From: Arthrobacter sp. Bi26
GTDB lineage: Bacteria; Actinomycetota; Actinomycetes; Actinomycetales; Micrococcaceae
Direction of reading: 5' to 3'
Assembly (NCBI RefSeq): GCF_918697925.1
Contig: NZ_CAKKMF010000062.1
Span: 1 to 32,333 of the forward strand
Length of the DNA stretch: 32,333 bases
Shown here piece by piece: positions 14,833 through 23,200 of this stretch (the stretch's first letter is position 1; every line of letters begins with the position of its first letter). The notes below the pieces were generated by a model. That model was not told where the DNA came from. It saw nothing but the letters and a program-made list of their open reading frames with translations, and made no database searches. The translations under genes and the position numbers were made by a program.

Positions 14833-16032
14833 TCACTGAATGATGCGGCCGTCGTGGATAACAGTCCTCGGCCTGTCCTGGTCCCAGAGAACTGCCGGGT
14901 CCGCAAAGGGGTCGCCGTCCAGGATCACGGCATCGCCTGCCATCCCGGGTCCGATGCGCCCGATGCTTGGGTCCTGAAGAAGTTCCGCGTTGACCGAGGT
15001 CAGTGACCTCAGCGTCTCCAACACCCCCGCCGCCTCGATCTGCAGCCGAATGCCGACGAGCTGATCGTCCTCAAGGTCCCCCATCAGGTCAGATCCGAAG
15101 CCCACTTTGACTCCGGCCTGCAGGGCCAGTTCCACAGCGACCTTTCCAGCCTCAAGCACCTCGGCGTTCTTGGCCTGGGAAACGGGGTTCAGACCCAGCC
15201 CCACTCCCCTTCGGCTCATGGCATCGTAGGCCGCAAGCGTCGGCACGAGGAAGCTTCCGTGCCCGGCCATCATCTGCGCCGTGTCCCGGTCCAGGAGGTT
15301 CCCGTGTTCTATGGAACGTACCCCGTTTTCCACGGAATGCCGGATTGCCTCGGGTGAATACGCATGGGCCGCAACGTAGCTGTTGCGCCGGGTGGCCTCG
15401 TCCACCACCGCCCGGACTTCTTCTGCTGAATACTGCGGTAGGCGGATGGGATCGGTCAGGGAGACGACGCCTCCGGAAGCCATGATCTTGATGGCATGGC
15501 TTCCCGTGCGGAACCGGTCACGGACTGCCCGGCGCAGGTTGTCCACACCGTCCACTACTGCGCACATGTGACCGTGATCGAAGCAGACGTCCAGATCCGC
15601 GGACCGGGGATCCCCATGGCCACCAGTCTGGCTGAGAGCCGGACCCGTGTAGTAGTACCTTGGAGCCGTGACCAGGCCGCTGCGGATGGCGCGGGCGAGC
15701 CCGCTGTCCCCGCCGGCCACGTCGCGGACGGTTGTGAATCCCCGCTGCACCGCGGCGCCCAAGCGGCGCGCCCCCACCAGGGCTGTGTAGCTCAGGAGCG
15801 AGCGCTCAACCTCAAGGCCGCCCAGACCAACGGCGTACGCATGAAAATGGGCATCAATGAGCCCGGGCACCACTACACGGCCGCCGGCGTCGATCACCTC
15901 GCCGTCGGGGATGACGTCCCCGGTCTCCTGAATGACCCCGTCCCGGAACAGGATGGATCCGCTTGCCAACTCGGGCGAATGTCCGTCAAAGATCCGGGCG
16001 TTCTGGATGGTCAGGGCGGCTGCGTTTGTCAT
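14833..16032 (-). CDS. Metal-dependent amidohydrolase (imidazolonepropionase/prolidase-like)
   Basis: A 399-aa enzyme of the amidohydrolase superfamily that hydrolyses C-N or amide bonds with one or two metal ions. Metal sites are visible: H62-x-H64 in DAHFHAY, the carbamylated-lysine candidate K182 in AIKIMASGG, H223 in AAHAYS, H243 in IEHGN and D315 in GFGSDLMGDL. The N- and C-terminal strands form the small beta domain (LTIQNARIFDG and PGMAGDAVILDGDPF). The start ATG has GAGGAG eight bases upstream. It lies 49 bases downstream of the LacI gene on the same strand, so the two are likely one operon divergent from the nucleoside-catabolic genes. A role on a nucleobase, dipeptide or lactam is possible; the substrate is unknown. 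Confidence 0.88.
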   Translation of the reverse strand: MTNAAALTIQNARIFDGHSPELASGSILFRDGVIQETGDVIPDGEVIDAGGRVVVPGLIDAHFHAYAVGLGGLEVERSLLSYTALVGARRLGAAVQRGFTTVRDVAGGDSGLARAIRSGLVTAPRYYYTGPALSQTGGHGDPRSADLDVCFDHGHMCAVVDGVDNLRRAVRDRFRTGSHAIKIMASGGVVSLTDPIRLPQYSAEEVRAVVDEATRRNSYVAAHAYSPEAIRHSVENGVRSIEHGNLLDRDTAQMMAGHGSFLVPTLAAYDAMSRRGVGLGLNPVSQAKNAEVLEAGKVAVELALQAGVKVGFGSDLMGDLEDDQLVGIRLQIEAAGVLETLRSLTSVNAELLQDPSIGRIGPGMAGDAVILDGDPFADPAVLWDQDRPRTVIHDGRIIQ

Positions 16033-16081
16033 GCTGACAACTCCTCGGTGAGACGTTCGCGGTTGGGCTCAGTCCGATTTT

Positions 16082-17131
16082 CTAGGTGCTGGCCGGTTCC
16101 GTGGAACCGCGCACCATCAGCGAGCCCTGGAGGATCAGCTGGGGCTGTTCCAGGGCCTGGCCCTCCATGAGCCTGCGGAGCTGCTCGCCGGCCTTGGCCC
16201 CGAGGGCGTCGCCCGGGAGGTGGACGCTGGTCAGGCCCGGGTTGGACGTGGCCGAATAGGGCAGGTCATCGAAGCCCGCCACGGCGAGCTCCTGCGGAAT
16301 GCGGACGCCGGCCACCCGGGCTTCCTGCAGCACCCCGTAGGCATGGGTATCGGTGGCGCAGACGACGGCGGTAACACCGTCCCGCTGCCAACTCGGCCAC
16401 GCCGCGGCGAATGCTCCGGCGGCGGCGCCGACGTCAATGGTGGTGCCGATGACATGGTCCGCGGCCACGGTGATGCCCACCGCCGCGGACTCCTCCAGGA
16501 ATGCCGCCCGCCGGATATCGAAGGTCGCCGTGCCGGTCACACTGTCCATGTACGCCGCCCGTTTGTGTCCGGCCCCCGCCAGGTGCCGGGCCAGCTGCCG
16601 GGCGCCGTGCCCGACGTCGAGGTTCACCGACGGGGCGAAGGACTCCAAGCCGGGTGCGTCCAGCAGGACCAACGGCCCGGCTGCGGAAAGTTCCTGAAGG
16701 AACGCCGCGCTGGGCGCATCCACCAGCAGCCCGGCCGGCCGCAAAGCCAGGAGCTTGCGGACATCATCGACGCGCGGGGACTCGCCGGCGTCCGTGACGG
16801 AGAGCAGGAGCTGGTAGTTGGCGCCCAGGGCGCCGCGGACACCGGCAATGACCTTGGCGAAAAATGGGTTGGAGATGTCCGGTGCCACCAGAATCACGAT
16901 CGAGCTGATGCCCTTGGCCAGCGAACTGCCAATGCTGTCCACCACATAGCCAAGTTCGGCAATGGCTTCCCGCACCCGCGAAATGTTGTCTTCCGACACC
17001 CGCCCCTGGGTCTTCCCGTTGGCCACCAGGGAGACCGTTGCCGTGGAGACCCCGGCCCGCTCGGCCACCATCGCCGCGGTGACGCGCGGGGTGCGCCCCC
17101 GAAGTTCGTGCACTTGTTCGCCGGATTCCAT
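16082..17131 (-). CDS. LacI-family transcriptional regulator
   Basis: A 349-aa repressor-type protein. The N-terminal helix-turn-helix reads TAAMVAERAGVSTATVSLVANG with the hinge helix around ISRVREAIAELGYVVD, and the rest is the periplasmic-binding-like sensor (SSIVILVAPDISNPFFAKVIAGV, AVAGFDDLPYSATSNPGLTSVHLP). I took the ATG at 17131; upstream codons back to a TTG at 17173 are open but unlike a LacI N-terminus. No good ribosome site precedes the ATG. The gene faces the nucleoside hydrolase operon; two AAGCGCTT palindromes lie in the gap, so it very probably controls both directions. The inducer is likely a nucleoside, ribose or related sugar. Confidence 0.92.
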   Translation of the reverse strand: MESGEQVHELRGRTPRVTAAMVAERAGVSTATVSLVANGKTQGRVSEDNISRVREAIAELGYVVDSIGSSLAKGISSIVILVAPDISNPFFAKVIAGVRGALGANYQLLLSVTDAGESPRVDDVRKLLALRPAGLLVDAPSAAFLQELSAAGPLVLLDAPGLESFAPSVNLDVGHGARQLARHLAGAGHKRAAYMDSVTGTATFDIRRAAFLEESAAVGITVAADHVIGTTIDVGAAAGAFAAAWPSWQRDGVTAVVCATDTHAYGVLQEARVAGVRIPQELAVAGFDDLPYSATSNPGLTSVHLPGDALGAKAGEQLRRLMEGQALEQPQLILQGSLMVRGSTEPAST

Positions 17132-17177
17132 ACCTCGATCGTAGCCGGGAGGGGTGCGTCGCACCCGCCGCAATACA

Positions 17178-17215
17178 TCAAGCGCTTGACGTAATGAACG
17201 TTAAGCGCTTGACGT
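17178..17215. promoter_or_regulatory. Twin LacI-type operators
   Basis: A perfect 12-bp palindrome TCAAGCGCTTGA (17178-17189) and a second TTAAGCGCTTGA (17201-17212) have AAGCGCTT centres 23 bp apart. A 13-bp direct repeat, AAGCGCTTGACGT, starts at 17180 and again at 17203. Central CG palindromes of this kind are typical LacI-family sites. They sit 47-81 bp from the regulator start and about 85-120 bp from the nucleoside hydrolase start. Confidence 0.8.
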
Positions 17216-17297
17216 TGACTCCGGGACAGTGTCAAACTCACTCTGAACGCTTTATCGCACCGCCCCGGCGGACCCCCAACGACGTGGAGATATTTAC

Positions 17298-18314
17298 GTG
17301 GATCCCATCACCCTGAACCCGGAACGCAGGAAGATCATCCTGGACTGCGACCCGGGCCATGACGACGCCGTGGCCATGCTGCTGGCTCACGGCAATCCGA
17401 ACATTGAGTTGCTCGCCGTCACGACGGTCGTCGGCAACCAGACCCTCGAAAGGGTCACCCGCAACGCCCTGTCCGTCGGCACGATTGCCGGCATCACCGG
17501 CGTCCCCTTCGCCGCCGGCTGCGACCGGCCCTTGGTCCGCAGCATCGAGACCGCCCCCGACATCCACGGTGACAGCGGCATGGACGGCCCCGCCCAGCCC
17601 GAATCCAGTATCGAACTGGACCCGCGCCACGCCGTCGATCTCATCATCGACACCGTCATGGCGCATGAGCCCGGCACCGTGACGCTGGTGCCGACGGCAG
17701 GACTGACGAACATCGCCATGGCGGCCCGCAAGGAACCGCGCATCGTGGAACGCGTGAAAGAAGTTGTCCTCATGGGCGGCGGGTACCACGTAGGCAACTG
17801 GAGCGCCGTTTCCGAATTCAACATCATCATCGACCCCGAGGCCGCACACATTGTGTTCAACGAACCCTGGCCGGTGGTCATGGTCGGCTTGGACCTCACG
17901 CACCAGGCCCTCGCGACCCCCGAAGTCGTGGAAAAAATCGCTGCCGTGGGGACCAGGCCGGCCCAGTTCGTGCTGGAACTGATGGAATTCTTCACCAAGA
18001 CCTACAAGGACGCCCAGGGCTTTGACTACCCGCCCGTCCACGACCCCTGCGCCGTGGCCTACGTCATCGATCCCACGGTCATGTCCACCCGCAAAGTGGC
18101 GGTGGACATCGAGCTGCAGGGCCGGTTGACGCTTGGCATGACCGTGGCCGATTTCCGGGCCCCGGCACCGGCGGACTGCCACACCTCCGTGGCTGTGGAC
18201 CTCGACCACGGGAAGTTCTGGGACCTCGTCACCGACGCGCTGGTGCGCATCGGCGACGTGGACCCGTCCGCTGCCGTCAGCATCGGCGCAGGGACCGGAG
18301 GAGCCAACTCATGA
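17298..18314 (+). CDS. Inosine/uridine-type nucleoside hydrolase
   Basis: A 338-aa enzyme that splits ribonucleosides into base plus ribose. The calcium-binding signature DCDPGHDDAVAMLLA lies at about residues 16-30; other family blocks are TVVGNQTLERVTRNAL, GDSGMDGP, PTAGLTNIAMA, VVLMGGG, SEFNIIIDPEAAHIVF and the C-terminal VHDPCAVAYVIDP with its His-Asp. The start is a GTG at 17298 with GGAG 9 bases upstream. It is the first gene of an operon with an MFS transporter and ribokinase, each joined by a 4-base ATGA overlap, and is probably controlled by the divergent LacI regulator. The nucleoside preference (purine or pyrimidine) cannot be told. Confidence 0.94.
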   Translation: MDPITLNPERRKIILDCDPGHDDAVAMLLAHGNPNIELLAVTTVVGNQTLERVTRNALSVGTIAGITGVPFAAGCDRPLVRSIETAPDIHGDSGMDGPAQPESSIELDPRHAVDLIIDTVMAHEPGTVTLVPTAGLTNIAMAARKEPRIVERVKEVVLMGGGYHVGNWSAVSEFNIIIDPEAAHIVFNEPWPVVMVGLDLTHQALATPEVVEKIAAVGTRPAQFVLELMEFFTKTYKDAQGFDYPPVHDPCAVAYVIDPTVMSTRKVAVDIELQGRLTLGMTVADFRAPAPADCHTSVAVDLDHGKFWDLVTDALVRIGDVDPSAAVSIGAGTGGANS

Positions 18315-19735
18315 GCACCCTGACCTACGAATCCAAGACCACGCGCAGAAGTGTTACTGCCCTCACCGCCGCATTGTTGACGGCCTGCGTTGCTTTCCAG
18401 CTCAATGCCTCAATGCTCAGCCCTGCCCTGGTCACGATGGGCAACGAACTCAACACGGATCAGGCCGTGATCGGCCTGTCGCAGACCTGGTTCTTCACCG
18501 CGGCGGCATTGTTTTCCCTCTTCCTGCCGCGCCTTAGTGACATTGTGGGGCGCAAGAAGATCCTGCTGGGCATGATGGTGATGATGGCTGTCGGCTCCCT
18601 GATCGCGGCTATGGCCCCTGACATCACCTGGCTCTTCGTCGGACGCATCGTCCAGGGAGTCAGCGGCCCCACCGTCCCGCTGTGCCTGATCATGTTGCGG
18701 TCGGCCGTCAGCGACCCGCGAAAGTACGGCGCCCTCATGGGCCTGATCACCGCCGTCAACGGCGGGGTTGCCGGTGTGGACTCGTTTGTCGGCGGCTACT
18801 TCGCCGAACACTTCGGGTTCCGCAGCATCTTCTGGCTCATGGTCGCACTGGCCGTCGTGGCGGCAGGCCTCGTCGCCCTCCTGGCAGGTGAAAGCAAGCC
18901 AGCGATGGGCACCAAAATGGACTGGCCCGGCGTGGTCTTCATCGTCATCGCGGTCGGCGCCCTGCTGACAGCCCTCAACGAGGCCTCGAAGCTGGTCGGC
19001 GCGTTTTCTCCCGGCACACTTGCGCTGGCCATCGGCCTGATCGCCGTTGCCGCTATCGCCTTCTGCGGGTTCTGGATCGTGGAAAAGCGCACGCCGCAGC
19101 CTATGGTGGAGACCGCCCACCTGCGTCAGCGCTCGACGTGGGCGCCGCTGTTGACCACAACACTGACCATGACCGGCGTCTTCGCGGTCATCAACGGCAT
19201 TGTCCCCGCCTACGTGCAGGCCACGGCCCCGGGCTTCGGCGTGGGACCCACCGAAATGTCACTCATCATCCTCACTCCCTATGCCCTTCTGGGGTGGGTG
19301 GTCGGCCCCATCAGCGGCCGTCTGGCCCCGGTTCTTGGCTACACCAAGGTGCTGCGGATCGGCATGGCCGGCAGCGTCGTGGCCCTGGCCGTCATTGCCT
19401 TCTACGGTCTCAGCAGCCTGCCGATGATGATTGCCGGAACAGCGTTGCTGGGCATCATGTACGCGGGGACGGTCAACATCATGCTGAACGGCCTTGGCGT
19501 TGTCCTCTCCCCCGAAGGCAACCCCGGCTTCCTCCCCGGCATGAACGCCGGCGCGTTCAACCTGGGCGCGGGCCTGAGCTTCCTGGTCCTGCCGGCGGCG
19601 CTCGTGGCTTCCTCCGCACTGGGCGATGCCCAGGCTTCCTACCTGACCGCGATCGTTGTGGGACTTATCATCACCGTGGCGGCATTCGCTGCATCACTGC
19701 TGATTCCCAAGCCCGTAGAAGCTGAGGCAAAATGA
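18311..19735 (+). CDS. MFS transporter, likely nucleoside or nucleobase/ribose
   Basis: A 474-aa membrane protein with about 12-14 hydrophobic segments and the MFS motif A at FLPRLSDIVGRKKIL. The length and pattern resemble 14-helix DHA2-type carriers, which are usually exporters, but the operon position suggests uptake of the nucleoside cleaved by the upstream hydrolase. The start ATG shares four bases with the stop of the hydrolase gene and its stop overlaps the ribokinase start, so expression is coupled. The substrate is inferred from neighbours only. Confidence 0.88.
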   Translation: MSTLTYESKTTRRSVTALTAALLTACVAFQLNASMLSPALVTMGNELNTDQAVIGLSQTWFFTAAALFSLFLPRLSDIVGRKKILLGMMVMMAVGSLIAAMAPDITWLFVGRIVQGVSGPTVPLCLIMLRSAVSDPRKYGALMGLITAVNGGVAGVDSFVGGYFAEHFGFRSIFWLMVALAVVAAGLVALLAGESKPAMGTKMDWPGVVFIVIAVGALLTALNEASKLVGAFSPGTLALAIGLIAVAAIAFCGFWIVEKRTPQPMVETAHLRQRSTWAPLLTTTLTMTGVFAVINGIVPAYVQATAPGFGVGPTEMSLIILTPYALLGWVVGPISGRLAPVLGYTKVLRIGMAGSVVALAVIAFYGLSSLPMMIAGTALLGIMYAGTVNIMLNGLGVVLSPEGNPGFLPGMNAGAFNLGAGLSFLVLPAALVASSALGDAQASYLTAIVVGLIITVAAFAASLLIPKPVEAEAK

Positions 19736-20700
19736 CCATCCCGACCCCGCCCCCGATCGTCGTCGTCGGATCGCTGAACGCGGACCTGACCATCTACTGC
19801 GACAGGCTCCCGCTCCCCGGCGAAACAGTGCACGGGAACGGTTTTGCGGTCAACCCCGGAGGGAAGAGCGCCAACCAGGCCGTCGCCGCGAGCAAGCTCG
19901 GGGGACGGGTCTTCCTGATCGGCGCGGTCGGCGACGACAGCAACGGGAACATGCTCCTGGCATCCACCGCCGGGGCGGGCGTGGATATTTCCCACGTCCG
20001 CCGCGCTCCCGATACCGCGACCGGCGTCGCCGTCATCTCCGTAGACGCGAACGGTGAGAACAACATCATCATCTCGGCCGGGGCCAACGGCACGCTGACG
20101 CCGGAGGATGTTGCCGCCTCCATCGAAGTGTTCCAGGGCGCGTCCGTGGTGTGCCTGTGCCTCGAAGTCGGCCTCGCCACGGTCGAAGCCGCGGCCCGGT
20201 TGGGCCACGACGCCGGTGCGACAGTTCTGCTCAACCTCTCGCCGTACGCCGAGATCCCGGCGAGCCTCGCAGATCTCTGCGACGTTCTGCTCGTGAACGC
20301 GCATGAGGCGTCGCTGTTCCTGGGCGGCACCGCCGTACCCGACGCCGACGCGGACACCGCGGCATGGGCGCCGGTCCGGGCCAAGTTCGCCGATCGCGGA
20401 CTGCACCGCGTTGTGGTCACTTTGGGGGCCAACGGCTCCGTCGTCCTGGACTCCGGGACCGGGGCCGGGGCTGGGGCTGGGGACCACATCACCCGCATTG
20501 AACCCACCAGGGTTGAGGCCACGGACACCACCGGAGCGGGTGATGCGTTCACCGGCGCCGTGGCTGCGCGCCTTGCCGCCGGCGCATCGCTCCCGGCCGC
20601 TGCCGCCTTCGCATCCGTTGCAGCGGCCTTGGCAGCGACCAGGAAGGGCACGCAAACGGCGTACCCGGAAGCGGCCGACGTTCAGGGAATGCTGGCGTAA
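19732..20700 (+). CDS. rbsK: Ribokinase-type PfkB sugar kinase
   Basis: A 322-aa kinase of the PfkB family that should phosphorylate ribose at C5 for entry into the pentose phosphate pathway. The first signature NPGGKSANQAVAASKLG is at about 43-59, and the second DTTGAGDAFTGAVAARLA holds the catalytic Asp and the anion hole Gly-Ala-Gly-Asp. Segment VVVGSLNADLTIYCDRLPLPGET is the usual ribokinase N-terminus. A short AGAGAG run (about 243-250) is a local insertion. Overlap with the MFS gene makes it the last gene of the operon hydrolase - transporter - kinase. Other pentose kinases of this family cannot be excluded, but the operon favours ribose. Confidence 0.9.
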   Translation: MTIPTPPPIVVVGSLNADLTIYCDRLPLPGETVHGNGFAVNPGGKSANQAVAASKLGGRVFLIGAVGDDSNGNMLLASTAGAGVDISHVRRAPDTATGVAVISVDANGENNIIISAGANGTLTPEDVAASIEVFQGASVVCLCLEVGLATVEAAARLGHDAGATVLLNLSPYAEIPASLADLCDVLLVNAHEASLFLGGTAVPDADADTAAWAPVRAKFADRGLHRVVVTLGANGSVVLDSGTGAGAGAGDHITRIEPTRVEATDTTGAGDAFTGAVAARLAAGASLPAAAAFASVAAALAATRKGTQTAYPEAADVQGMLA

Positions 20701-20732
20701 CGGCCACCCCCACCAGTTGGGACCGCCACGGG

Positions 20733-20767
20733 AGTGGGCGCTGCAGATACTGTCTGTGGCGCCCACT
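20733..20767 (+). terminator. Hairpin after the nucleoside operon
   Basis: AGTGGGCGC (20733-20741) pairs with GCGCCCACT (20759-20767); inside, CAGA and TCTG form a second short stem around a 5-base loop. It starts 32 bases after the ribokinase stop. No U-tract follows. Confidence 0.6.
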
Positions 20768-21002
20768 ACCGGTTAAGCTCCGGACATGCCCGGTGGCCAT
20801 GTCATGGCAGCAAACAATATGCACAGCAGATTCACAGCGAGGCGCTATGGAAGTTACAGCCGCAAGGCCGAGAATGGTTCGACCTGATAGGAGTATTTGC
20901 CGGGCGATGGCGGCCGCGACTTACTGGAGCATCAGTGGCGAGCGTCTTGACTAATCGAGCCAAATCAAGCGAACGTGTACCGACTAGTGATGGGCTCCCA
21001 GC
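20768..21002. other. Gap between nucleoside operon and M28 gene
   Basis: No gene was supported. It contains one more GGACATGCCC (20782-20791), the same word that is clustered near 10.2-10.4 kb, and a TTGACT (20947-20952) that could be a -35 box, though no matching -10 was found. Confidence 0.5.
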
Positions 21003-22100
21003 ATTATCACTCTGCGCAAGCATGTACTTCCCTCGCTCCTCGCCCTGGTCCTGCTATCGACGTCGGCCTGTACGTCCGGGACAGCAGCCGGCTCCCCGTC
21101 CGGTGCCGCGCCGAGCCAATCCGCCAAGCCCGCCAAGTCCGCGAGCCCCAGTGTTGCCGTGCCGCAGCTGGCGCCCGTCAGCACGGTGGACGCGCGCAGC
21201 GTGCTGGCGGCTTTCAAGTCCCGGGACATGGCGGGGCACATGCAGGCGCTGCAGCGGGTGGCCGATGCCAATGGCGGCAACCGCGCGTCGGGCACCTCCG
21301 GATATGAGGAATCGGCCCGCTATGTCGAGGAGCAGCTGCGGGCAGCCGGGTATGCGCCGGTGCGGCAGGCCTTCACGTTCAAAGAGGACGGCCGGCGCGG
21401 GAAGACGGTGGAGTCCTTCAACATCCGGGCCGACACCGGCGGCGATGCCGGGCACACCGTGGTGGTCGGCGCGCACCTGGACTCCGTGCAGGAGGGCCCG
21501 GGCATTGACGACAACGGCAGCGGGGTGGCGGCGGTCCTGGAGACCGCGCGGTGGATGAAGGAGGCCGGGATCACGCCGGTCAACCGGGTCCGGTTCGCGT
21601 TCTGGGGCGGGGAGGAGGACGGCCTCTACGGGTCCCAGCACTACGTCGACGAGCTCAGCCAGGCCGAGCTCAGCCAGACCGCGGTGAACCTGAACGTGGA
21701 CATGGTGGCCTCGCCCAACGGCGTGCGCTCCGTCCATGACGGGGACGGCACGGACTTCGGCCACGCCGGTCCCGCCGGGTCCAAGGCGATCGAGGACATC
21801 TTCTTCCGCTACTTCGAGGAGAACGCGCTGCCCGCCGAGACGACGCCCTTTGACGGCGGGTCCGACTACGACGCCTTCCTCTCGGCCGGCATACCCGGCG
21901 GCGGGCTGTTCACCGGCGATGAGAAGAAAAAGACCCAGGCCCAGGCCCAGACCTATGGCGGGGTGGCCGGCAAGGACCTCGATCCCTGCTACCACGAAGC
22001 CTGCGACACCATCGCCAACACCAACCCGGAACTGCTCCAGGAAATGTCGGGCGCCCTGGCCTACGGCACCGTGGCCTACGCAATGGCGAAGACCGGCTAA
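21003..22100 (+). CDS. M28-family secreted aminopeptidase, lipoprotein, with no canonical start codon
   Basis: The mature enzyme is a zinc aminopeptidase like the Streptomyces griseus one. All five metal ligands are visible: His in GAHLDSV, Asp in GIDDNGSG, the Glu pair in GGEEDGLYG, Asp in NVDM and His in CYHEACD. Upstream of the first usable start (GTG at 21159) the same frame codes a clear lipoprotein signal: RKHVLPSLLALVLLSTSAC, then a Ser/Ala/Pro linker. Between the in-frame stop at 20988 and 21159 there is no ATG, GTG or TTG; ATT at 21003 is the best position for a lost or unusual start. Starting at 21159 would leave a cytoplasmic protein. I annotate from 21003 with this caution. Confidence 0.72.
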   Translation: MITLRKHVLPSLLALVLLSTSACTSGTAAGSPSGAAPSQSAKPAKSASPSVAVPQLAPVSTVDARSVLAAFKSRDMAGHMQALQRVADANGGNRASGTSGYEESARYVEEQLRAAGYAPVRQAFTFKEDGRRGKTVESFNIRADTGGDAGHTVVVGAHLDSVQEGPGIDDNGSGVAAVLETARWMKEAGITPVNRVRFAFWGGEEDGLYGSQHYVDELSQAELSQTAVNLNVDMVASPNGVRSVHDGDGTDFGHAGPAGSKAIEDIFFRYFEENALPAETTPFDGGSDYDAFLSAGIPGGGLFTGDEKKKTQAQAQTYGGVAGKDLDPCYHEACDTIANTNPELLQEMSGALAYGTVAYAMAKTG

Positions 22101-22139
22101 CTGCCCCGGTTGCCGATGAGACCGGACGTCCACACAGGA

Positions 22140-22186
22140 AGGTCCCCGGAACGGCACCTTCTGGTGAGGGGCCGTGCCGGGGACCT
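22140..22186. terminator. Hairpin between convergent peptidase and deacetylase genes
   Basis: AGGTCCCCGG (22140-22149) pairs with CCGGGGACCT (22177-22186) and ACGGC (22151-22155) with GCCGT (22171-22175), with one A/G mismatch and a 15-base loop. It lies between two convergent stops (22100 and 22212). Confidence 0.65.
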
Positions 22187-22211
22187 GTGCTTCCTGGGGC
22201 CAAACTGTGCC

Positions 22212-23186
22212 CTAGATTTCGGCCCCGCGTCGCGCCGGGGCTCCTTGGGGCTGCCGCACGGCGGCCGGCGTGAACCGTGCGCCGGTGTCCGGGAATCCGG
22301 GCACGGCAACGCGGGCATGGGTGTGGATCTCCTCGACTGAGTCGCGCGTGTGTTGCGCGATCTTCTCCATGGTGGTGACCCACATGCCGTCCATGGATTT
22401 AACCCGGTCCATCAGCTGTTCCAGGGCCACGGCCTTGGACGGCCGGCCGGAGATGAAGGGGTGGTTGGTCAGGACGAAGCAGCTCCCGGCAGCGTGGTGC
22501 GCTTCGGCCTCCAGCGTCCACATTTCGAGGACCTTGGCCGGGCTTTCGATGACACCGCTTCCGGTGACGCCCGGGTAGAAGGCGTACTGCTCCCAGTCGT
22601 CCAGAGCCCAGTCGACGGGGATTTCCACGAGGTCGCGGGGGTCCCCCTCGGCAACGCTGAAGCGGTAGGGCGCGTCGCCGTCGAGCAGGCTTGAGTCATA
22701 GAGGAACCCGCGGTCGGCAAGGAGCGTTGCGGAATGCCAGTTGAGCTCCCACCACGGTGCACGGTAGCCGGTCGGCCGGACGCCGGCGGCCTTGGCCAGG
22801 GCATCCAGGCCCCGGTCCAGGTACCGTGCCTCCGTGGCGGCGTCGATGCCCTGCATGTGTTCGTGCAGGTAGCCGTGGTGGGCGATCTCGTGGCCGCCGT
22901 CCGCAATCCGGCGAACTACGTCCGGGTAGCATTCGGCCGTGAAGCCCGGGACGAAGAACGTCGCCTGGATCTCCTGTCGCTCGAGGATTTGCAGGATCCG
23001 CGGGACGGCGACCTTGGGCCCGTAGGACTGGTGCGTCATGAGCGACATGCGCCTGGTGCTCTGCGGGTCATGGGCGATGGTGCAGGATTCGGCGTCGACG
23101 TCGAAGGTGAAGGACGCCGCGGCACGGTGGCCGTCGGGCCAGGTGATGGGATGGGCGGTGTCAGCAAAGGCGGGGAAGAAGTTCAC
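22212..23186 (-). CDS. NodB-fold amidase/deacetylase, HpPgdA or cyclic-imidase type
   Basis: A 324-aa NodB-homology enzyme. Motif 1 is FDVDAE (D29, D31), motif 2 HHGYLHEH (metal His H104 and H108), motif 3 YRAPWWE (R142-E147), and a late His occurs in TNHPFISGRP (H242). It resembles the branch with Helicobacter PgdA, allantoinase PuuE and the Pseudomonas cyclic-imide hydrolase more than chitooligosaccharide deacetylases, because it lacks a signal peptide and the order of blocks is the same. The GTG at 23186 has AGGAG eight bases upstream. It follows the NCS1 permease by 14 bases on the same strand, so hydrolysis of an imported cyclic amide (hydantoin, imide or similar) is the likely role; a polysaccharide substrate is less likely. 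Confidence 0.85.
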   Translation of the reverse strand: MNFFPAFADTAHPITWPDGHRAAASFTFDVDAESCTIAHDPQSTRRMSLMTHQSYGPKVAVPRILQILERQEIQATFFVPGFTAECYPDVVRRIADGGHEIAHHGYLHEHMQGIDAATEARYLDRGLDALAKAAGVRPTGYRAPWWELNWHSATLLADRGFLYDSSLLDGDAPYRFSVAEGDPRDLVEIPVDWALDDWEQYAFYPGVTGSGVIESPAKVLEMWTLEAEAHHAAGSCFVLTNHPFISGRPSKAVALEQLMDRVKSMDGMWVTTMEKIAQHTRDSVEEIHTHARVAVPGFPDTGARFTPAAVRQPQGAPARRGAEI

Positions 23187-23200
23187 GGGTTGATCTCCTG

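Noticed and set aside
20860..20900. A GGTTCGA word resembling a tRNA T-loop
   Set aside because: No cloverleaf arms, anticodon stem or CCA-type end could be found around it.
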